Numbered from the stretch's first letter, positions 17,626 to 26,731 are shown. The stretch is 64,000 nucleotides of DNA from an uncultured Phocaeicola sp. (GCA_947626525.1 CANQSM010000003.1:1-64000), one strand, 5' to 3'. Notes: generated by a model not told the origin, from the sequence alone. Program-made: numbers and translations.

Positions 17626-19545
17626 ATGAAGACATTTGAAGAGTTAGGCGTTTCTGAGGAAATACTTAAAGCGATTAAAGAAATGGGGTATGAGAGTCCC
17701 ATGCCGGTACAGGAAGAAGTGATACCGTATTTACTGGGAAACGGAAATGATGTAGTCGCGTTGGCTCAGACAGGAACAGGAAAAACAGCTGCATTTGGTT
17801 TGCCGCTGATTCAGAAAATAAACGTACGTAACAGAGTGCCACAGGCACTGATACTTTGTCCCACCCGGGAATTATGTTTGCAGATTTCAGGTGATTTAAC
17901 CGATTATTCCAAATACATAGAGGATTTGAAGGTGTTGCCCGTGTATGGAGGGTCGTCCATTGAAAGCCAGATACGTAGCCTGAAGAAAGGGGTGCATATC
18001 ATTGTGGCTACGCCGGGACGTCTTATCGACTTGATGGAACGTCGTACCGTAAGTCTTGCCACCGTGAAGGATGTGGTGATGGATGAGGCTGATGAAATGC
18101 TGAACATGGGATTTACCGACAGCGTCAACGCCATTCTGGCTGATGTGCCGAAGGACCGGAATACATTACTGTTCTCGGCCACCATGAGCCCGGAAATCTC
18201 ACGTATTTCCAAAAATTATCTCCATGACGCCAAGGAGATTGTTATCGGTATAAAGAATGAGGGAAGCAAGACAGTGAACCATGTGTACTATATGGTTCAT
18301 GCTAAAGACAAGTATCTGGCCTTAAAACGTATAGCTGATTATTATCCGCAGATATACGGTATCATCTTCTGCCGCACCCGTAAGGAAACGCAGGAGATTG
18401 CCGATAAACTGATACAGGACGGTTATAATGCTGATTCGCTGCACGGTGAACTCTCTCAGGCCCAGCGTGATCTGGTGATGCAGAAGTTCCGCCAGCGTCA
18501 TTTACAGTTGCTGGTGGCTACCGATGTGGCTGCCCGCGGATTGGATGTTGACGATTTGACACATGTTATCAACTATGGTTTACCCGATGATACGGAGAGT
18601 TATACGCATCGGAGCGGGCGTACGGGACGCGCCGGAAAGACCGGTACGTCTATCGCTATCATTAACCTGCGTGAAAAGGGGAAATTGCGTGAGATAGAGA
18701 AAATTATCGGCAAGAAGTTTGTAGCCGGAGAAATGCCTACCGGAAAGCAGATTTGTGAAAAACAGTTGCTGAAGATGGTGGACGAGATTGAAAAGGTAAA
18801 GGTGAATGAGGAGGAGATCGCTTCTTTCCTTCCGGATGTCTACCGTAAGCTCGAATGGCTCGAAAAAGAAGATATCATTAAGCGGATGGTATCCCGTGAG
18901 TTTAACCGTTTTCTCGAATATTACAGTAATGCGCCGGAAATAGAAGTGCCTGCTGACGCCCGTGGAAACCGCAAAGAGAAAGAGCGTGGGAATCGGAATA
19001 CGGAGCGTGGGGGGGATCGTGAGAAACGTTCCCGGAAAGCGGAACCCGGTTATACCCGCTTGTTCATCAATATGGGTAAAACGGATAATTTCTATGCGGC
19101 ACAAGTGATAGAACTTGTTAACAAGCAGATACGTGGCAAGAAAATACAGATAGGACGTATCGACCTGATGCAGAACTTTTCTTTCTTCGAGGTTCCTGAA
19201 AGGCAGGCGCGTGAAGTGGTTTCTGCTTTGAACAATATGAAAGTGGGAGGCCGTAAGGTTGTAGTGGAAGTGGCTGGAGAAGAAAGTGGCAATGAGAGTG
19301 GACGGCGTGGCAGAAACGGAGCCTCCTCTGGCAAAGTAAGTACAGATACCCGCAAGGCTCGCAAGACAGGAAAAGAGAAAGCAGGTAAGCTCAGTAGGGA
19401 AGAACGAGGTTACACTTCGGCACGCGGACCAAAGAAGAAAGATGATTGGAAACAGTTCTTTCAGGGCAGCAAAGGTGATTTCCGGGATGAAGAGCCTGAT
19501 TTCAGTGAAGAGGGCTGGGCTATGCGTAAGCCACGGGCAAAGTGA
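17626..19545 (+). CDS. DEAD-box ATP-dependent RNA helicase (DeaD/CsdA type)
   Basis: RNA helicase of 639 residues, probably acting in ribosome assembly and cold adaptation. The core motifs are complete: Q motif near MPVQEEVIP, Walker A AQTGTGKT (47-54), PTREL, TPGRLIDL, DEAD (153-156), SAT, ATDVAARGLDVDD and HRSGRTGRAGKTG. After the core comes a DbpA-type RNA-binding domain (YTRLFINMGKTDNFYAAQVIELVNKQIRGKKIQIGRIDLMQNFSFFEVP). The basic, low-complexity tail (SGRRGRNGASSGKVSTDTRKARKTGKEK) probably contacts RNA non-specifically. It is transcribed alone and faces DUF389 convergently. Confidence 0.95.
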   Translation: MKTFEELGVSEEILKAIKEMGYESPMPVQEEVIPYLLGNGNDVVALAQTGTGKTAAFGLPLIQKINVRNRVPQALILCPTRELCLQISGDLTDYSKYIEDLKVLPVYGGSSIESQIRSLKKGVHIIVATPGRLIDLMERRTVSLATVKDVVMDEADEMLNMGFTDSVNAILADVPKDRNTLLFSATMSPEISRISKNYLHDAKEIVIGIKNEGSKTVNHVYYMVHAKDKYLALKRIADYYPQIYGIIFCRTRKETQEIADKLIQDGYNADSLHGELSQAQRDLVMQKFRQRHLQLLVATDVAARGLDVDDLTHVINYGLPDDTESYTHRSGRTGRAGKTGTSIAIINLREKGKLREIEKIIGKKFVAGEMPTGKQICEKQLLKMVDEIEKVKVNEEEIASFLPDVYRKLEWLEKEDIIKRMVSREFNRFLEYYSNAPEIEVPADARGNRKEKERGNRNTERGGDREKRSRKAEPGYTRLFINMGKTDNFYAAQVIELVNKQIRGKKIQIGRIDLMQNFSFFEVPERQAREVVSALNNMKVGGRKVVVEVAGEESGNESGRRGRNGASSGKVSTDTRKARKTGKEKAGKLSREERGYTSARGPKKKDDWKQFFQGSKGDFRDEEPDFSEEGWAMRKPRAK

Positions 19546-19604
19546 TAAGAACGTACTTTTCTTACCGCTGGATGCCCATCAGGCCTATCATGCCGGAAAG
19601 AACA

Positions 19605-20960
19605 CTATTCAATGATGAGCTTTAGTTGCCGGGCTCCTGTACAGGCTTTCAGCCATTCGGTGATTTGGGCTTGTTCATTAGCCTTGGGCCGTGGCGAAAA
19701 ACGCATGAAAGCCAATGTCAATGTATCTTTCTTTTGTGTACTGATCTCCGTTTCGATGGCGTATGATAAAGAAATGGATTGGGCATGTGGATACAGTACT
19801 TTCAACTCACGGATGATACTTTGATCTAACTGGTTATAGCGGGTATACGTTTGCAGCTCGTTTTTTAACTGTGCGATTTCCGCTTCCTGTTTCTCGAAAC
19901 GCTCTGCATTGTCTTTGTAGAAATCTTCCATTACGAGTGACCGGAGGTTCTTGACATCTACGCTGTTGCTGTTTGCTCCCTGAATGATGCTGAGCTGGGT
20001 ATTTTGCAGTTTGTAGGATTTCAATTGGTCGCGTGCATGAGCGATTTGCGTTTCCGGCACTTCATCTCCTATGAGCACTATCCGTATGCTTTTGTCCTTA
20101 TAATCGATTTCCCGGTTGATGACTTGTGTGTTGGGAAAGTTGAGAACCTTATTGATGAAATTGTTGGCGTTGCTGTTGTAAATGGTACTCTGTACAATGT
20201 TGTATGTCATGAAGAAAGCCGGACACATGGTGATAATGACCAGTCCGATGATGTAACTCTTTACTGTCTTTTCGCGTGCTTTGTCTACAAACTGTTTTTT
20301 GCTGAAATGTAGGAAGCGTGTGCCCAGGAACGTTGCCAGACTGATGAATACGCTGTTGATAAAGTACAGGTAAAAAGCGCCCAGAAAGTAGATAAGCTGT
20401 CCCGTGGCCAGTCCATATCCTGCCGTGCAAAGAGGTGGCATCAAGGCGGTAGCGATGGCCACACCGGGCAATACATTCCCTTTGTCCTTGGCAGAGAGGG
20501 CGACAATGCCGGCCAGACCTCCGAATAAAGCGATAAGTACGTCGTAGATAGTAGGAGAGGTGCGTGCCAGAAGCTCCGATTGGGCTTCATTGAGCGGGGT
20601 GAGCGAAAAATATATGGTAGCCGTGACCACACTGATGACGGTGGCTACGGCGAAACTTTTGATGGAGCGTTTCAGAAGATCGAAATCATTGATGCCTACC
20701 GCAAGCCCCATGCCGATGATGGGGCCCATAAGGGGTGAAATAAGCATGGCACCGATGATGACGGCGGTTGAATTGACGTTCAGTCCAAGTGAAGCCACGA
20801 ATATGGCGAAAATCAGAATCCACAGATTGGCTCCTTGAAAGGCCACCCCCTTGCGAATGGATTCCATGATGACTTTCTCATCATCCTTATCTTTACGTAG
20901 GTCGAAGTATTCGTTGAAGAAGTCCTTGATAAAAGAGGGGTGTTTGGGTTGTCTGTCCAT
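19605..20960 (-). CDS. DUF389 (TIGR00341) integral membrane protein
   Basis: Multi-pass membrane protein of unknown function, 451 residues. The conserved hydrophobic core runs over about residues 35-250, with the family motif AVIIGAMLISPLMGPIIGMGLAVG followed by further transmembrane helices (ALFGGLAGIVALSAKDKGNVLPGVAIATALMPPLCTAGYGLATG). The C-terminal 200 residues are soluble, with a coiled-coil-like stretch (NAERFEKQEAEIAQLKNELQTYTRY). It starts 49 bp after the flippase stop on the same strand and may end the ruvB-flippase transcript. Confidence 0.88.
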   Translation of the reverse strand: MDRQPKHPSFIKDFFNEYFDLRKDKDDEKVIMESIRKGVAFQGANLWILIFAIFVASLGLNVNSTAVIIGAMLISPLMGPIIGMGLAVGINDFDLLKRSIKSFAVATVISVVTATIYFSLTPLNEAQSELLARTSPTIYDVLIALFGGLAGIVALSAKDKGNVLPGVAIATALMPPLCTAGYGLATGQLIYFLGAFYLYFINSVFISLATFLGTRFLHFSKKQFVDKAREKTVKSYIIGLVIITMCPAFFMTYNIVQSTIYNSNANNFINKVLNFPNTQVINREIDYKDKSIRIVLIGDEVPETQIAHARDQLKSYKLQNTQLSIIQGANSNSVDVKNLRSLVMEDFYKDNAERFEKQEAEIAQLKNELQTYTRYNQLDQSIIRELKVLYPHAQSISLSYAIETEISTQKKDTLTLAFMRFSPRPKANEQAQITEWLKACTGARQLKLIIE

Positions 20961-21009
20961 GATTGTCTTTGGTTTTAAGTTTGTATGTCCTGATAGGTTT
21001 ATATTTCTC

Positions 21010-22452
21010 TTATTTCCTGATAAAACGGTTGAGGAGAGGTATTTGCTTTAAAGGCAAATCCTTTTGAACGATATATATGACAAACAGCAGCAGCAGCAGT
21101 GTGCGTATAGGAAGCAACAGCCACAGGCTTTTAAAAGGCAACGCTTCCGAAAGGGCATACAAGGCTCCCGCCAGCAATGCGTATTTGCCAATGCCCCACA
21201 GGTCGTATCGGATAGGATATTTCTTCTGCCCTATGAAATAGGAGAGGAGCATGGCTACGCCATATCCGGCGAATCCGGCCCAGGCGCACGCCATATAGCT
21301 GTATGCCGGGACAAAGAGCACGTTGATGGCAACCAGTACGGCACAGCCGGCAAAAGAGAAATAGGCTCCCCATTTGGTCTCGTCAATCAGTTTGTACCAG
21401 AAAGAAAGATTGAAATAGATTCCCATGAAGATTTCCGCTGCCATGACAATGGGGACTACCTTCAGTCCCGTCCAATAATCAGGCGCCAGGATGTATTTCA
21501 GGATGTCCAGATAGAACATCACGGCCAGAAAGGCGAGCAGCGTGAAAATGATGAAATATTTCATCGCCTGTGCATAGACAGCCTTGCTGTCTTTATCCTT
21601 GCTTTTGCCGAAGACAAACGGCTCGTAAGCATACCGGAACGCTTGGGTAAGCATTGCCATAATCATGGCAATCTTGCTGCACGCTCCGTAAATGCCTAAT
21701 TGCATCTGTCCTTCGTGCTCGTTGGGATAGATATGGCGGAAGATGATCTTGTCGGCGACCTGGTTCAATATGCCTGCAATCCCCAGAATCAGGATGGGAC
21801 AGGAGTAGCGGAGCATGCGTTTGGCCAGCATGCGGTCGAATCCGCCTTTGAAGTGCAGTTGCGGCAACAGCAGCAGCATGATGAGGAATGTGCAGACAAG
21901 GTTGAAGAGAAACGCGTAAAACACGTCTTTTCCTTCCATGCCGACATAATAGATAATGTTCAGGGCAATATTCAGCAGGATGAATGACATTTTCAGTCCG
22001 GCGAAGTGCAGGGCGCGTTTTTTATGGCGCAGATAGGCAAACGGGATGCATTGGAAAGCGTCCATGGCTACCACCCACACCATCATTCCGATGTATGAGG
22101 GATGGGCGGCGTAGCCGGTCGCGTCCGCTATCGGTTGGAGGAAAGCCGTGCACAGCAACGCGAAGAGCAGGGATGTGCACCCTACCATCTTCAGTACGGT
22201 GGAGTATACGCGTGCCGGATTTTCGCTTTCCTTGTTTACGAACCGGAAGAAGGTCGTCTCCATGCCGTAGGTGAGGACGACCATCAGCAAGGCCGTCCAG
22301 GCATATACCTCGGTAATGACCCCGTATCCTCCCGATGCGGCTGACATGGCCGATGCATACACTGGCACCAGCAAATAGTTCAGGAAACGGCCGATGATAC
22401 TGCTCAATCCGTAGATTGCCGTCTCTTTTGCCAAAGATGTTAAGTTCGCCAT
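21010..22452 (-). CDS. Polysaccharide flippase family membrane protein (MOP superfamily)
   Basis: The 480 residues include about twelve hydrophobic helices. The opening LAKETAIYGLSSIIGRFLNYLLVPVYASAM and the early FRFVNKE segment are typical of the oligosaccharide flippase (Wzx-like) families. Such proteins move lipid-linked glycans across the inner membrane. No glycosyltransferases surround it, so it is a solitary flippase, as is common beside ruvB in this group as far as I recall. It lies 46 bp downstream of ruvB on the same strand. The substrate is unknown. Confidence 0.9.
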   Translation of the reverse strand: MANLTSLAKETAIYGLSSIIGRFLNYLLVPVYASAMSAASGGYGVITEVYAWTALLMVVLTYGMETTFFRFVNKESENPARVYSTVLKMVGCTSLLFALLCTAFLQPIADATGYAAHPSYIGMMVWVVAMDAFQCIPFAYLRHKKRALHFAGLKMSFILLNIALNIIYYVGMEGKDVFYAFLFNLVCTFLIMLLLLPQLHFKGGFDRMLAKRMLRYSCPILILGIAGILNQVADKIIFRHIYPNEHEGQMQLGIYGACSKIAMIMAMLTQAFRYAYEPFVFGKSKDKDSKAVYAQAMKYFIIFTLLAFLAVMFYLDILKYILAPDYWTGLKVVPIVMAAEIFMGIYFNLSFWYKLIDETKWGAYFSFAGCAVLVAINVLFVPAYSYMACAWAGFAGYGVAMLLSYFIGQKKYPIRYDLWGIGKYALLAGALYALSEALPFKSLWLLLPIRTLLLLLFVIYIVQKDLPLKQIPLLNRFIRK

Positions 22453-22498
22453 ATATCGTTTCTTTTTTTGCGGTCAATTGTTCCTTGTGCGGACGGCG

Positions 22499-23527
22499 CT
22501 AACTGCCGAACAAGTCGCGCATGGTGTCGAATTGGGCCCGACCCAGGTGTCTGTATGCCAGTTCCGTTACTTCTCGTCCGCGTGGCGTGCGTTTGATGAA
22601 TCCCTCCTTGATGAGGAACGGCTCGTACACCTCTTCCAGTGTCCCGGGGTCTTCGCCCAAGGCGGTGGCAATGGTTGTCAGGCCTACCGGCCCTCCCTTG
22701 AATTTGTCAATGATGGTACATAGTATCTTGTTGTCTATCTCATCCAGCCCGTATCGGTCTATGTTGAGCGCTTCCAGCGCATAACGGGCAATGTCCGTAT
22801 CAATCCGTCCCGAACCTTTTACCTGTGCGAAGTCGCGTACCCGTCTCAACAAGGCGTTGGCTATACGGGGGGTACCCCGGCTTCGGGACGCAATCTCTCC
22901 GGCGGCGCGGGGGTCGCAGGGGACTTCCAATATGCGCGCCGAACGGCGTATGATGGAAGAAATCACATCGTTGTCGTAATATTCGAGGTGCAGGTTGATG
23001 CCGAAACGTGCCCGCAGGGGAGCCGTAAGCAATCCGCTGCGGGTGGTGGCGCCTACCAGCGTGAAAGGATTCAGGTCAATCTGTATGCTGCGCGCCGAAG
23101 GGCCTTTGTCAATCATGATGTCGATGCGGTAATCTTCCATGGCGGAATAGAGATATTCCTCCACCACGGGCGACAGGCGGTGTATCTCGTCGATGAAAAG
23201 CACGTCGTTCGGTTCCAGTGAGGTCAGGATGCCGGCTAAGTCTCCAGGCTTGTCCAGTACGGGGCCTGATGTGATTTTGAAGCCGACTCCCAGTTCGTTG
23301 GCGATGATATTGCTGAGCGTTGTCTTTCCCAGTCCGGGAGGGCCGTGCAGCAAGGTATGGTCGAGAGGCTCTCCCCGCAGGCGCGCGGCTTCCACAAAAA
23401 CGCGCAGGTTGTTGACAACTTTCTCTTGCCCGCTGAAGTCCTCGAACTTCAAGGGGCGCAGCGTGTTTTCAAAGTCACGCTCTTTATTTGTAAGTTGCGG
23501 GTCGCGTATGTCAAAGTTATCTTCCAT
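22499..23527 (-). CDS. ruvB: Holliday junction branch-migration helicase RuvB
   Basis: AAA+ motor that drives RuvA-bound Holliday junctions. The 342 residues carry Walker A GPPGLGKT (62-69), Walker [10 protein letters not shown], the sensor region [21 protein letters not shown], and the winged-helix C-terminal domain with [46 protein letters not shown]. This is full length and highly conserved. Its own -7 box lies 23 bp upstream. ruvA and ruvC are not in the window. Confidence 0.98.
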   Translation of the reverse strand: MEDNFDIRDPQLTNKERDFENTLRPLKFEDFSGQEKVVNNLRVFVEAARLRGEPLDHTLLHGPPGLGKTTLSNIIANELGVGFKITSGPVLDKPGDLAGILTSLEPNDVLFIDEIHRLSPVVEEYLYSAMEDYRIDIMIDKGPSARSIQIDLNPFTLVGATTRSGLLTAPLRARFGINLHLEYYDNDVISSIIRRSARILEVPCDPRAAGEIASRSRGTPRIANALLRRVRDFAQVKGSGRIDTDIARYALEALNIDRYGLDEIDNKILCTIIDKFKGGPVGLTTIATALGEDPGTLEEVYEPFLIKEGFIKRTPRGREVTELAYRHLGRAQFDTMRDLFGS

Positions 23528-23549
23528 GTCTCGTTCTGTATAGAGAGAG

Positions 23550-23557
23550 CAAATGTA
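23550..23557 (-). promoter_or_regulatory. -7 box of ruvB (TACATTTG)
   Basis: The minus strand reads TACATTTG, 23 bp upstream of the ruvB ATG. Confidence 0.6.
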
Positions 23558-23716
23558 GGCATAAATTCCGATTTACGGGCCGGTGTGGCGGGAAAATATC
23601 ACATTCTTGCCTTTTGCGGGGCGGACGAAACCTGCCGGACTGTTTTTGGTTCCCTCTCCGTCCCCCGTGTGTGCAAGGAGATTCGTTACTTTGGGGCGTG
23701 CAACGGTTCCGCTTTC

Positions 23717-23756
23717 AAGGACGGGCGCATGGTTTTTCGGTCAGGCGCCCGTCCTT
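23717..23756. other. Strong 12-bp inverted repeat between ruvB and the recombinase gene
   Basis: AAGGACGGGCGC pairs perfectly with GCGCCCGTCCTT across 16 nt. No T tract follows on either strand. It lies in the 325-bp divergent gap between ruvB and the recombinase gene, roughly 100 bp before the recombinase start. It could be a regulatory or recombinase-binding structure. Nothing else but the ruvB promoter is recognisable in this gap. Confidence 0.55.
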
Positions 23757-23852
23757 GTCGGAAGGCGGAGGATTCCCTGTTCCCGCAGAGGAATCTTTCT
23801 CCCGGAGTCGTGAAGTGAATCACAGTTGTTTAATATTTAAAAATTGAAATGT

Positions 23853-24944
23853 ATGGGTGTGACATTAGGAAAGAAGAGCCTGAAAGGCGGAAAAACCTCT
23901 TTGTTTCTGAACTATTGCTTTAACGGAAAACGCAGGAAGGAGTATTTGCGGTTGGTCTTGGAGCCTCCGGTCTCTTCCGAGGCGCGGCACCGTAACCGTG
24001 AGAAACTGGAACTGGCCCGCCGTATCCTGGTATGTAAGGAGCTGGAGTTTGTTGCCGGGCGCTATCGGGTGGAACGGATGATTAGGGCGAAACCGGAAGA
24101 AGAGGATTTCTTTGTGATCTTCGAACGCTTCATCGCCGATTACAGGGGGAAAGACCGGAAGACGGCGGAAGCCTCGTTGGGGCATTTGCATGCGTTCTCG
24201 AAAGTCCGCTCGTTGCCGCTGTACCATGTGACGGACTCCTTCTGCCGGCAATTCTACGATTATCTGACTACCGTGTTGCATGGTTCCACTCCGGTGGGGT
24301 ATTTCAAGAAGTTCAAGAAGTGCCTGGAGACCTGTGTGGAGAGGGATCTGCTTGCCAGGAATCCCGCCTCGAACGTGCGGCTGGTTCCGTGTGATGAGTT
24401 TACAAAAGATATTTTAAGTACGGACGAGATTAGTCGGCTGGCTCGGACTCCCTGCTCGCACGGTGAAATAAAACGGGCGTTCTTGTTCGCTTGCAACACG
24501 GGCTTGCGCTGGTGTGACATTGTCCAGTTGACCCATCGTTCGGTAGACAGGCCCAACCGGATGCTGCACCTGGTGCAAAGTAAGGTGAGGCGACACTCCC
24601 GAAAAGCCGTGTTGCACCTTACTCTGAACCGTACGGCGATGAGACTGCTGGGGACGGACCCGGCTTTTGACGGGGAGCGTGTGTTCCGGTTGCCCTCTTA
24701 TTCGTATATGCTGCGTGTGCTTCGGAAATGGGTGAGCGACTCCGGAATCTCCAAGCACATCACTTTCCATTGCGGCCGCCACTCTTTCATAACCAATATC
24801 ATGGTGAACGGCGCCAACATCAAGACAGCCTCCGAACTGGCCGGTCATTCTACCATACGGCATACCGAAAAATATGTACATGTCATAGACGAACTGAAGC
24901 GGAAGGCGGTGGACAGCCTTCCTGATTTGCCCCTTGATTTGTAA
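23853..24944 (+). CDS. Tyrosine-type site-specific recombinase
   Basis: The 363 residues from ATG 23853 show the layout of Bacteroidetes phage-integrase-like recombinases. An N-terminal arm-type domain (MGVTLGKKSLKGGKTSLFLNYCFNGKRRKEYLRL) leads to a core-binding SAM-like domain and the catalytic domain. All active-site residues are visible: R219 (NTGLRWCDI), H306 and R309 (FHCGRHS), H332 (LAGHST) and nucleophile Y341 (EKYVHV). The track's TTG at 23844 is rejected. It stands alone, with no excisionase, relaxase or phage genes nearby. It could be a remnant integrase or an invertase acting on surface-gene promoters. It is convergent with the ompA-like gene. Confidence 0.93.
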   Translation: MGVTLGKKSLKGGKTSLFLNYCFNGKRRKEYLRLVLEPPVSSEARHRNREKLELARRILVCKELEFVAGRYRVERMIRAKPEEEDFFVIFERFIADYRGKDRKTAEASLGHLHAFSKVRSLPLYHVTDSFCRQFYDYLTTVLHGSTPVGYFKKFKKCLETCVERDLLARNPASNVRLVPCDEFTKDILSTDEISRLARTPCSHGEIKRAFLFACNTGLRWCDIVQLTHRSVDRPNRMLHLVQSKVRRHSRKAVLHLTLNRTAMRLLGTDPAFDGERVFRLPSYSYMLRVLRKWVSDSGISKHITFHCGRHSFITNIMVNGANIKTASELAGHSTIRHTEKYVHVIDELKRKAVDSLPDLPLDL

Positions 24945-25018
24945 CGGGCCGTACTTCGTTTGTCCCCCTTTGGGGAATGGGATGTTGTAAACGTGTGCTA
25001 TGCAATAGGTTATGTCGG

Positions 25019-25092
25019 GACTATAATAGTCGGCACGAATATTTCATGGCAAGATACCTCCAAAGCCCTCGGCGATACTGAGCCGGGGGCTT
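25019..25092. other. Palindrome and hairpin downstream of the recombinase gene
   Basis: GACTATAATAGTC (25019-25031) is a 13-bp palindrome. AAGCCCTCGGC (25063-25073) pairs with GCCGGGGGCTT (25082-25092) across 8 nt with a single G-T pair. The hairpin could stop recombinase transcription, but only a weak T-rich stretch follows it. The palindrome could be a protein-binding or crossover site. Confidence 0.45.
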
Positions 25093-25176
25093 CGTGGTTT
25101 GTCCGCCGTTCCCGATGCCAACCTTTGCCGATTGCCCGGGCCGGCCTGACGCGAGGGCGCGGGTTGGGCTGACGGT

Positions 25177-25265
25177 AAGCCGTAAGCCTGCCCAAAGTCA
25201 AGCCGTAAGCCTGTCCAAGGTCGAGCCGCAGGCGTGTCACTGGGGGTAGCCGCAGGCCTACGGCT
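25177..25265. repeat. Four-unit 23-bp tandem repeat between the recombinase and ompA-like genes
   Basis: Units beginning AAGCCGTAAGCCTG at 25177 and 25200 are followed by degenerate units GAGCCGCAGGCGTG at 25223 and TAGCCGCAGGCCTA at 25247, a period of 23-24 bp. The last unit is also an 18-bp near-palindrome (AGCCGCAGGCCTACGGCT). There are no spacers between units, so this is not a CRISPR. The surrounding 529-bp convergent gap is visibly more G+C-rich than its neighbours and holds no credible gene. Confidence 0.7.
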
Positions 25266-25394
25266 CGGGAAGTGATACGCCTGTCACTCGGACTCCTTCC
25301 ACGCTCCGGATACCTCATCGGATGCAAGAGATATGATGCCCCGCCGGAAATGCCCGTCACGAAAGGGAGGGGCGGCGAATGTGGAAGGCGTAAG

Positions 25395-25440
25395 AAAAAG
25401 TAACCCCTCGGCGGATGCGTCGGACATCGCGCGAGGGGTG
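25395..25440 (-). terminator. Terminator of the ompA-like transcript
   Basis: On the minus strand, ACCCCTCG pairs with CGAGGGGT (25432-25439 with 25402-25409) across a G+C-rich loop, followed by TTACTTTTTCTT. It lies about 35 bp after the stop of the ompA-like gene. Confidence 0.65.
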
Positions 25441-25473
25441 TGATAGCTAAAAAGTTGAAAAAGTAATCGCTTT

Positions 25474-26571
25474 CTATTCCGCGACGCAAATCGTAACGCG
25501 GTTCAAATCGTTTTCGGTGAAAGGCTGCACGCTGTCACCTTTGTAATCGGACAGGACGCGTGACGCCTCGATTCCGGCTTTCAGGAGCGCGTCCTTCACG
25601 CTTTGGGCCCGTTCCTTGGACAGACGCAGGTTGATGCGCTTGTTGCCCGTTCCGGCATCGGCATAACCTGTCAGCGCCACTTTGCTCTCCGGGTACTTTT
25701 GCATATAGATGACCAGACTGTCAATCTTTGCCTGTTCCTGCGGACGGATGACGGCTGAATTGATATGGAAGAATACATCGCAGCGATAGGTTTCCCGCTT
25801 TTTCTCCGCCACCTCTTGTCTGGGTTGCGGCTCTTTCCGTTCGGGTATCACTACCGGACGGGGAGTCTCCTCGGGTTCCGGATCGGGGGCGACGTATACC
25901 GGTTCGACGATGCGGCTGCCTTTCCCGAGTCTGATGGTAAGTCCCACCAAAGCGTTGAACTGCCAGTCGGCATTACCGGCTTTCTTCGAGTTGAACTTGT
26001 CCGTGAGCAGGTTTGTGTTTCCCTCTATGTTAAGTGCCAGCCGGTCGCTCAGCCGGATATCGGCTCCTACGCCTCCCCGTCCGGCAAACGAGTTCTTGCT
26101 GCCTCTCCACAGATATCCCAGTTCGCCGGAGCCGGCAGCCGCCACGTTTTCGGCGCCGTTGTCGTAGGCATGGTTGAAAGCGCCGCCGACAAAGGCGTAA
26201 AGGTTAAAGACACGTCGCGGGTTGAACCGGCAGAACAGGGCGCTGAGGTCGAATACGGCATCCACATCGCCTTGCAGGTATTTGAACTTGTACTCCTGTT
26301 TCGGATTCACCCATGCTCCCTTGGCCTGCCAGCCGCTACCGCCGAAGCGCAGGCCGAAAACAGGGGTGAAGCGATAGCCGAAATGAAGAGCGGCCGCGGG
26401 AGAGATGAGCTTGGAGAAGCCGGTCTCACCGATGGTGTGGGCGGCGCCTCCTTGTATCTGCATATACCAGTGAGGAACGAAAACCTCCTTGCTGTGTTCC
26501 GGCTCCTGGGCGAAAAGAGGCAACGTGCCTAAAGCGAGCACGCTTGCCAGTAAACTCTTTCTAATGTCCAT
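25474..26571 (-). CDS. OmpA-family outer-membrane protein
   Basis: The 365 residues begin with a signal peptide (MDIRKSLLASVLALGTLPLFA, cleavage near AQ). An eight-strand-type beta-barrel follows over about residues 25-235 (WYMQIQGGAAHTIGE...FNALVGLTIRLGKGSR). A Pro/Glu-rich hinge (PDPEPEETPRPVVIPERKEPQPRQE) leads to a C-terminal OmpA peptidoglycan-binding domain (VFFHINSAVIRPQEQAKIDSL...GYADAGTGNKRINLRLSKERAQSV). It would tether the outer membrane to the cell wall. A 33-codon membrane-peptide gene lies 17 bp upstream and must share its promoter. The large lipoprotein upstream ends in a terminator, so OmpA is controlled separately, yet both promoters share an upstream element. Confidence 0.92.
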   Translation of the reverse strand: MDIRKSLLASVLALGTLPLFAQEPEHSKEVFVPHWYMQIQGGAAHTIGETGFSKLISPAAALHFGYRFTPVFGLRFGGSGWQAKGAWVNPKQEYKFKYLQGDVDAVFDLSALFCRFNPRRVFNLYAFVGGAFNHAYDNGAENVAAAGSGELGYLWRGSKNSFAGRGGVGADIRLSDRLALNIEGNTNLLTDKFNSKKAGNADWQFNALVGLTIRLGKGSRIVEPVYVAPDPEPEETPRPVVIPERKEPQPRQEVAEKKRETYRCDVFFHINSAVIRPQEQAKIDSLVIYMQKYPESKVALTGYADAGTGNKRINLRLSKERAQSVKDALLKAGIEASRVLSDYKGDSVQPFTENDLNRVTICVAE

Positions 26572-26588
26572 AATACAGTTTCTTATAA

Positions 26589-26690
26589 TTATTGTCTTTC
26601 TTCCTTATAGGCCTTGTCCGCGTTACGGATGGATATGCCTATGCATACCCAAATAACCATACAAACTGCCAAATACATAATGATATACAT
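26589..26690 (-). CDS. 33-residue single-pass membrane peptide (not in the ORF track)
   Basis: The minus strand from ATG 26690 reads MYIIMYLAVCMVIWVCIGIS, then a charged tail ending KAYKEERQ and TAA at 26589. AAAGGAG, an unusually good Shine-Dalgarno for this group, lies about ten bases before the ATG, and a -7 box (TACCTTTG) lies just upstream. The first 21 residues form one hydrophobic helix with two Cys. It ends 17 bp before the ompA-like start, so they are on one transcript. I do not recognise a family. It could be a small membrane partner of the surface locus or a leader peptide that sets OmpA translation. Confidence 0.6.
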   Translation of the reverse strand: MYIIMYLAVCMVIWVCIGISIRNADKAYKEERQ

Positions 26691-26723
26691 CGTCTTTCTT
26701 CTCCTTTGCGCTTCCCGTTTATA

Positions 26724-26731
26724 CAAAGGTA
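26724..26731 (-). promoter_or_regulatory. -7 box of the small peptide/ompA-like transcript (TACCTTTG)
   Basis: The minus strand reads TACCTTTG, 34 bp upstream of the 33-codon ORF. The shared 31-bp element begins 42 bp further upstream. Confidence 0.65.

Noticed and set aside
19024-19035. GAAACGTTCCCG, the core of the shared 31-bp element, inside the helicase gene
   Set aside because: It lies in coding sequence and lacks the TAAAAT...TTAAG flank, so it is probably chance; it shows that the core alone is not diagnostic.
25177-25265. Possible CRISPR array
   Set aside because: The repeats are contiguous with no unique spacers, only four units, and no cas genes are in the window.
25010-25489. 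159-residue minus-strand ORF downstream of the ompA-like gene
   Set aside because: It runs through the ompA terminator, the 23-bp repeats and a hairpin, overlaps the ompA 3' end, and its Pro/Arg-rich sequence is typical of G+C-rich noncoding frames.
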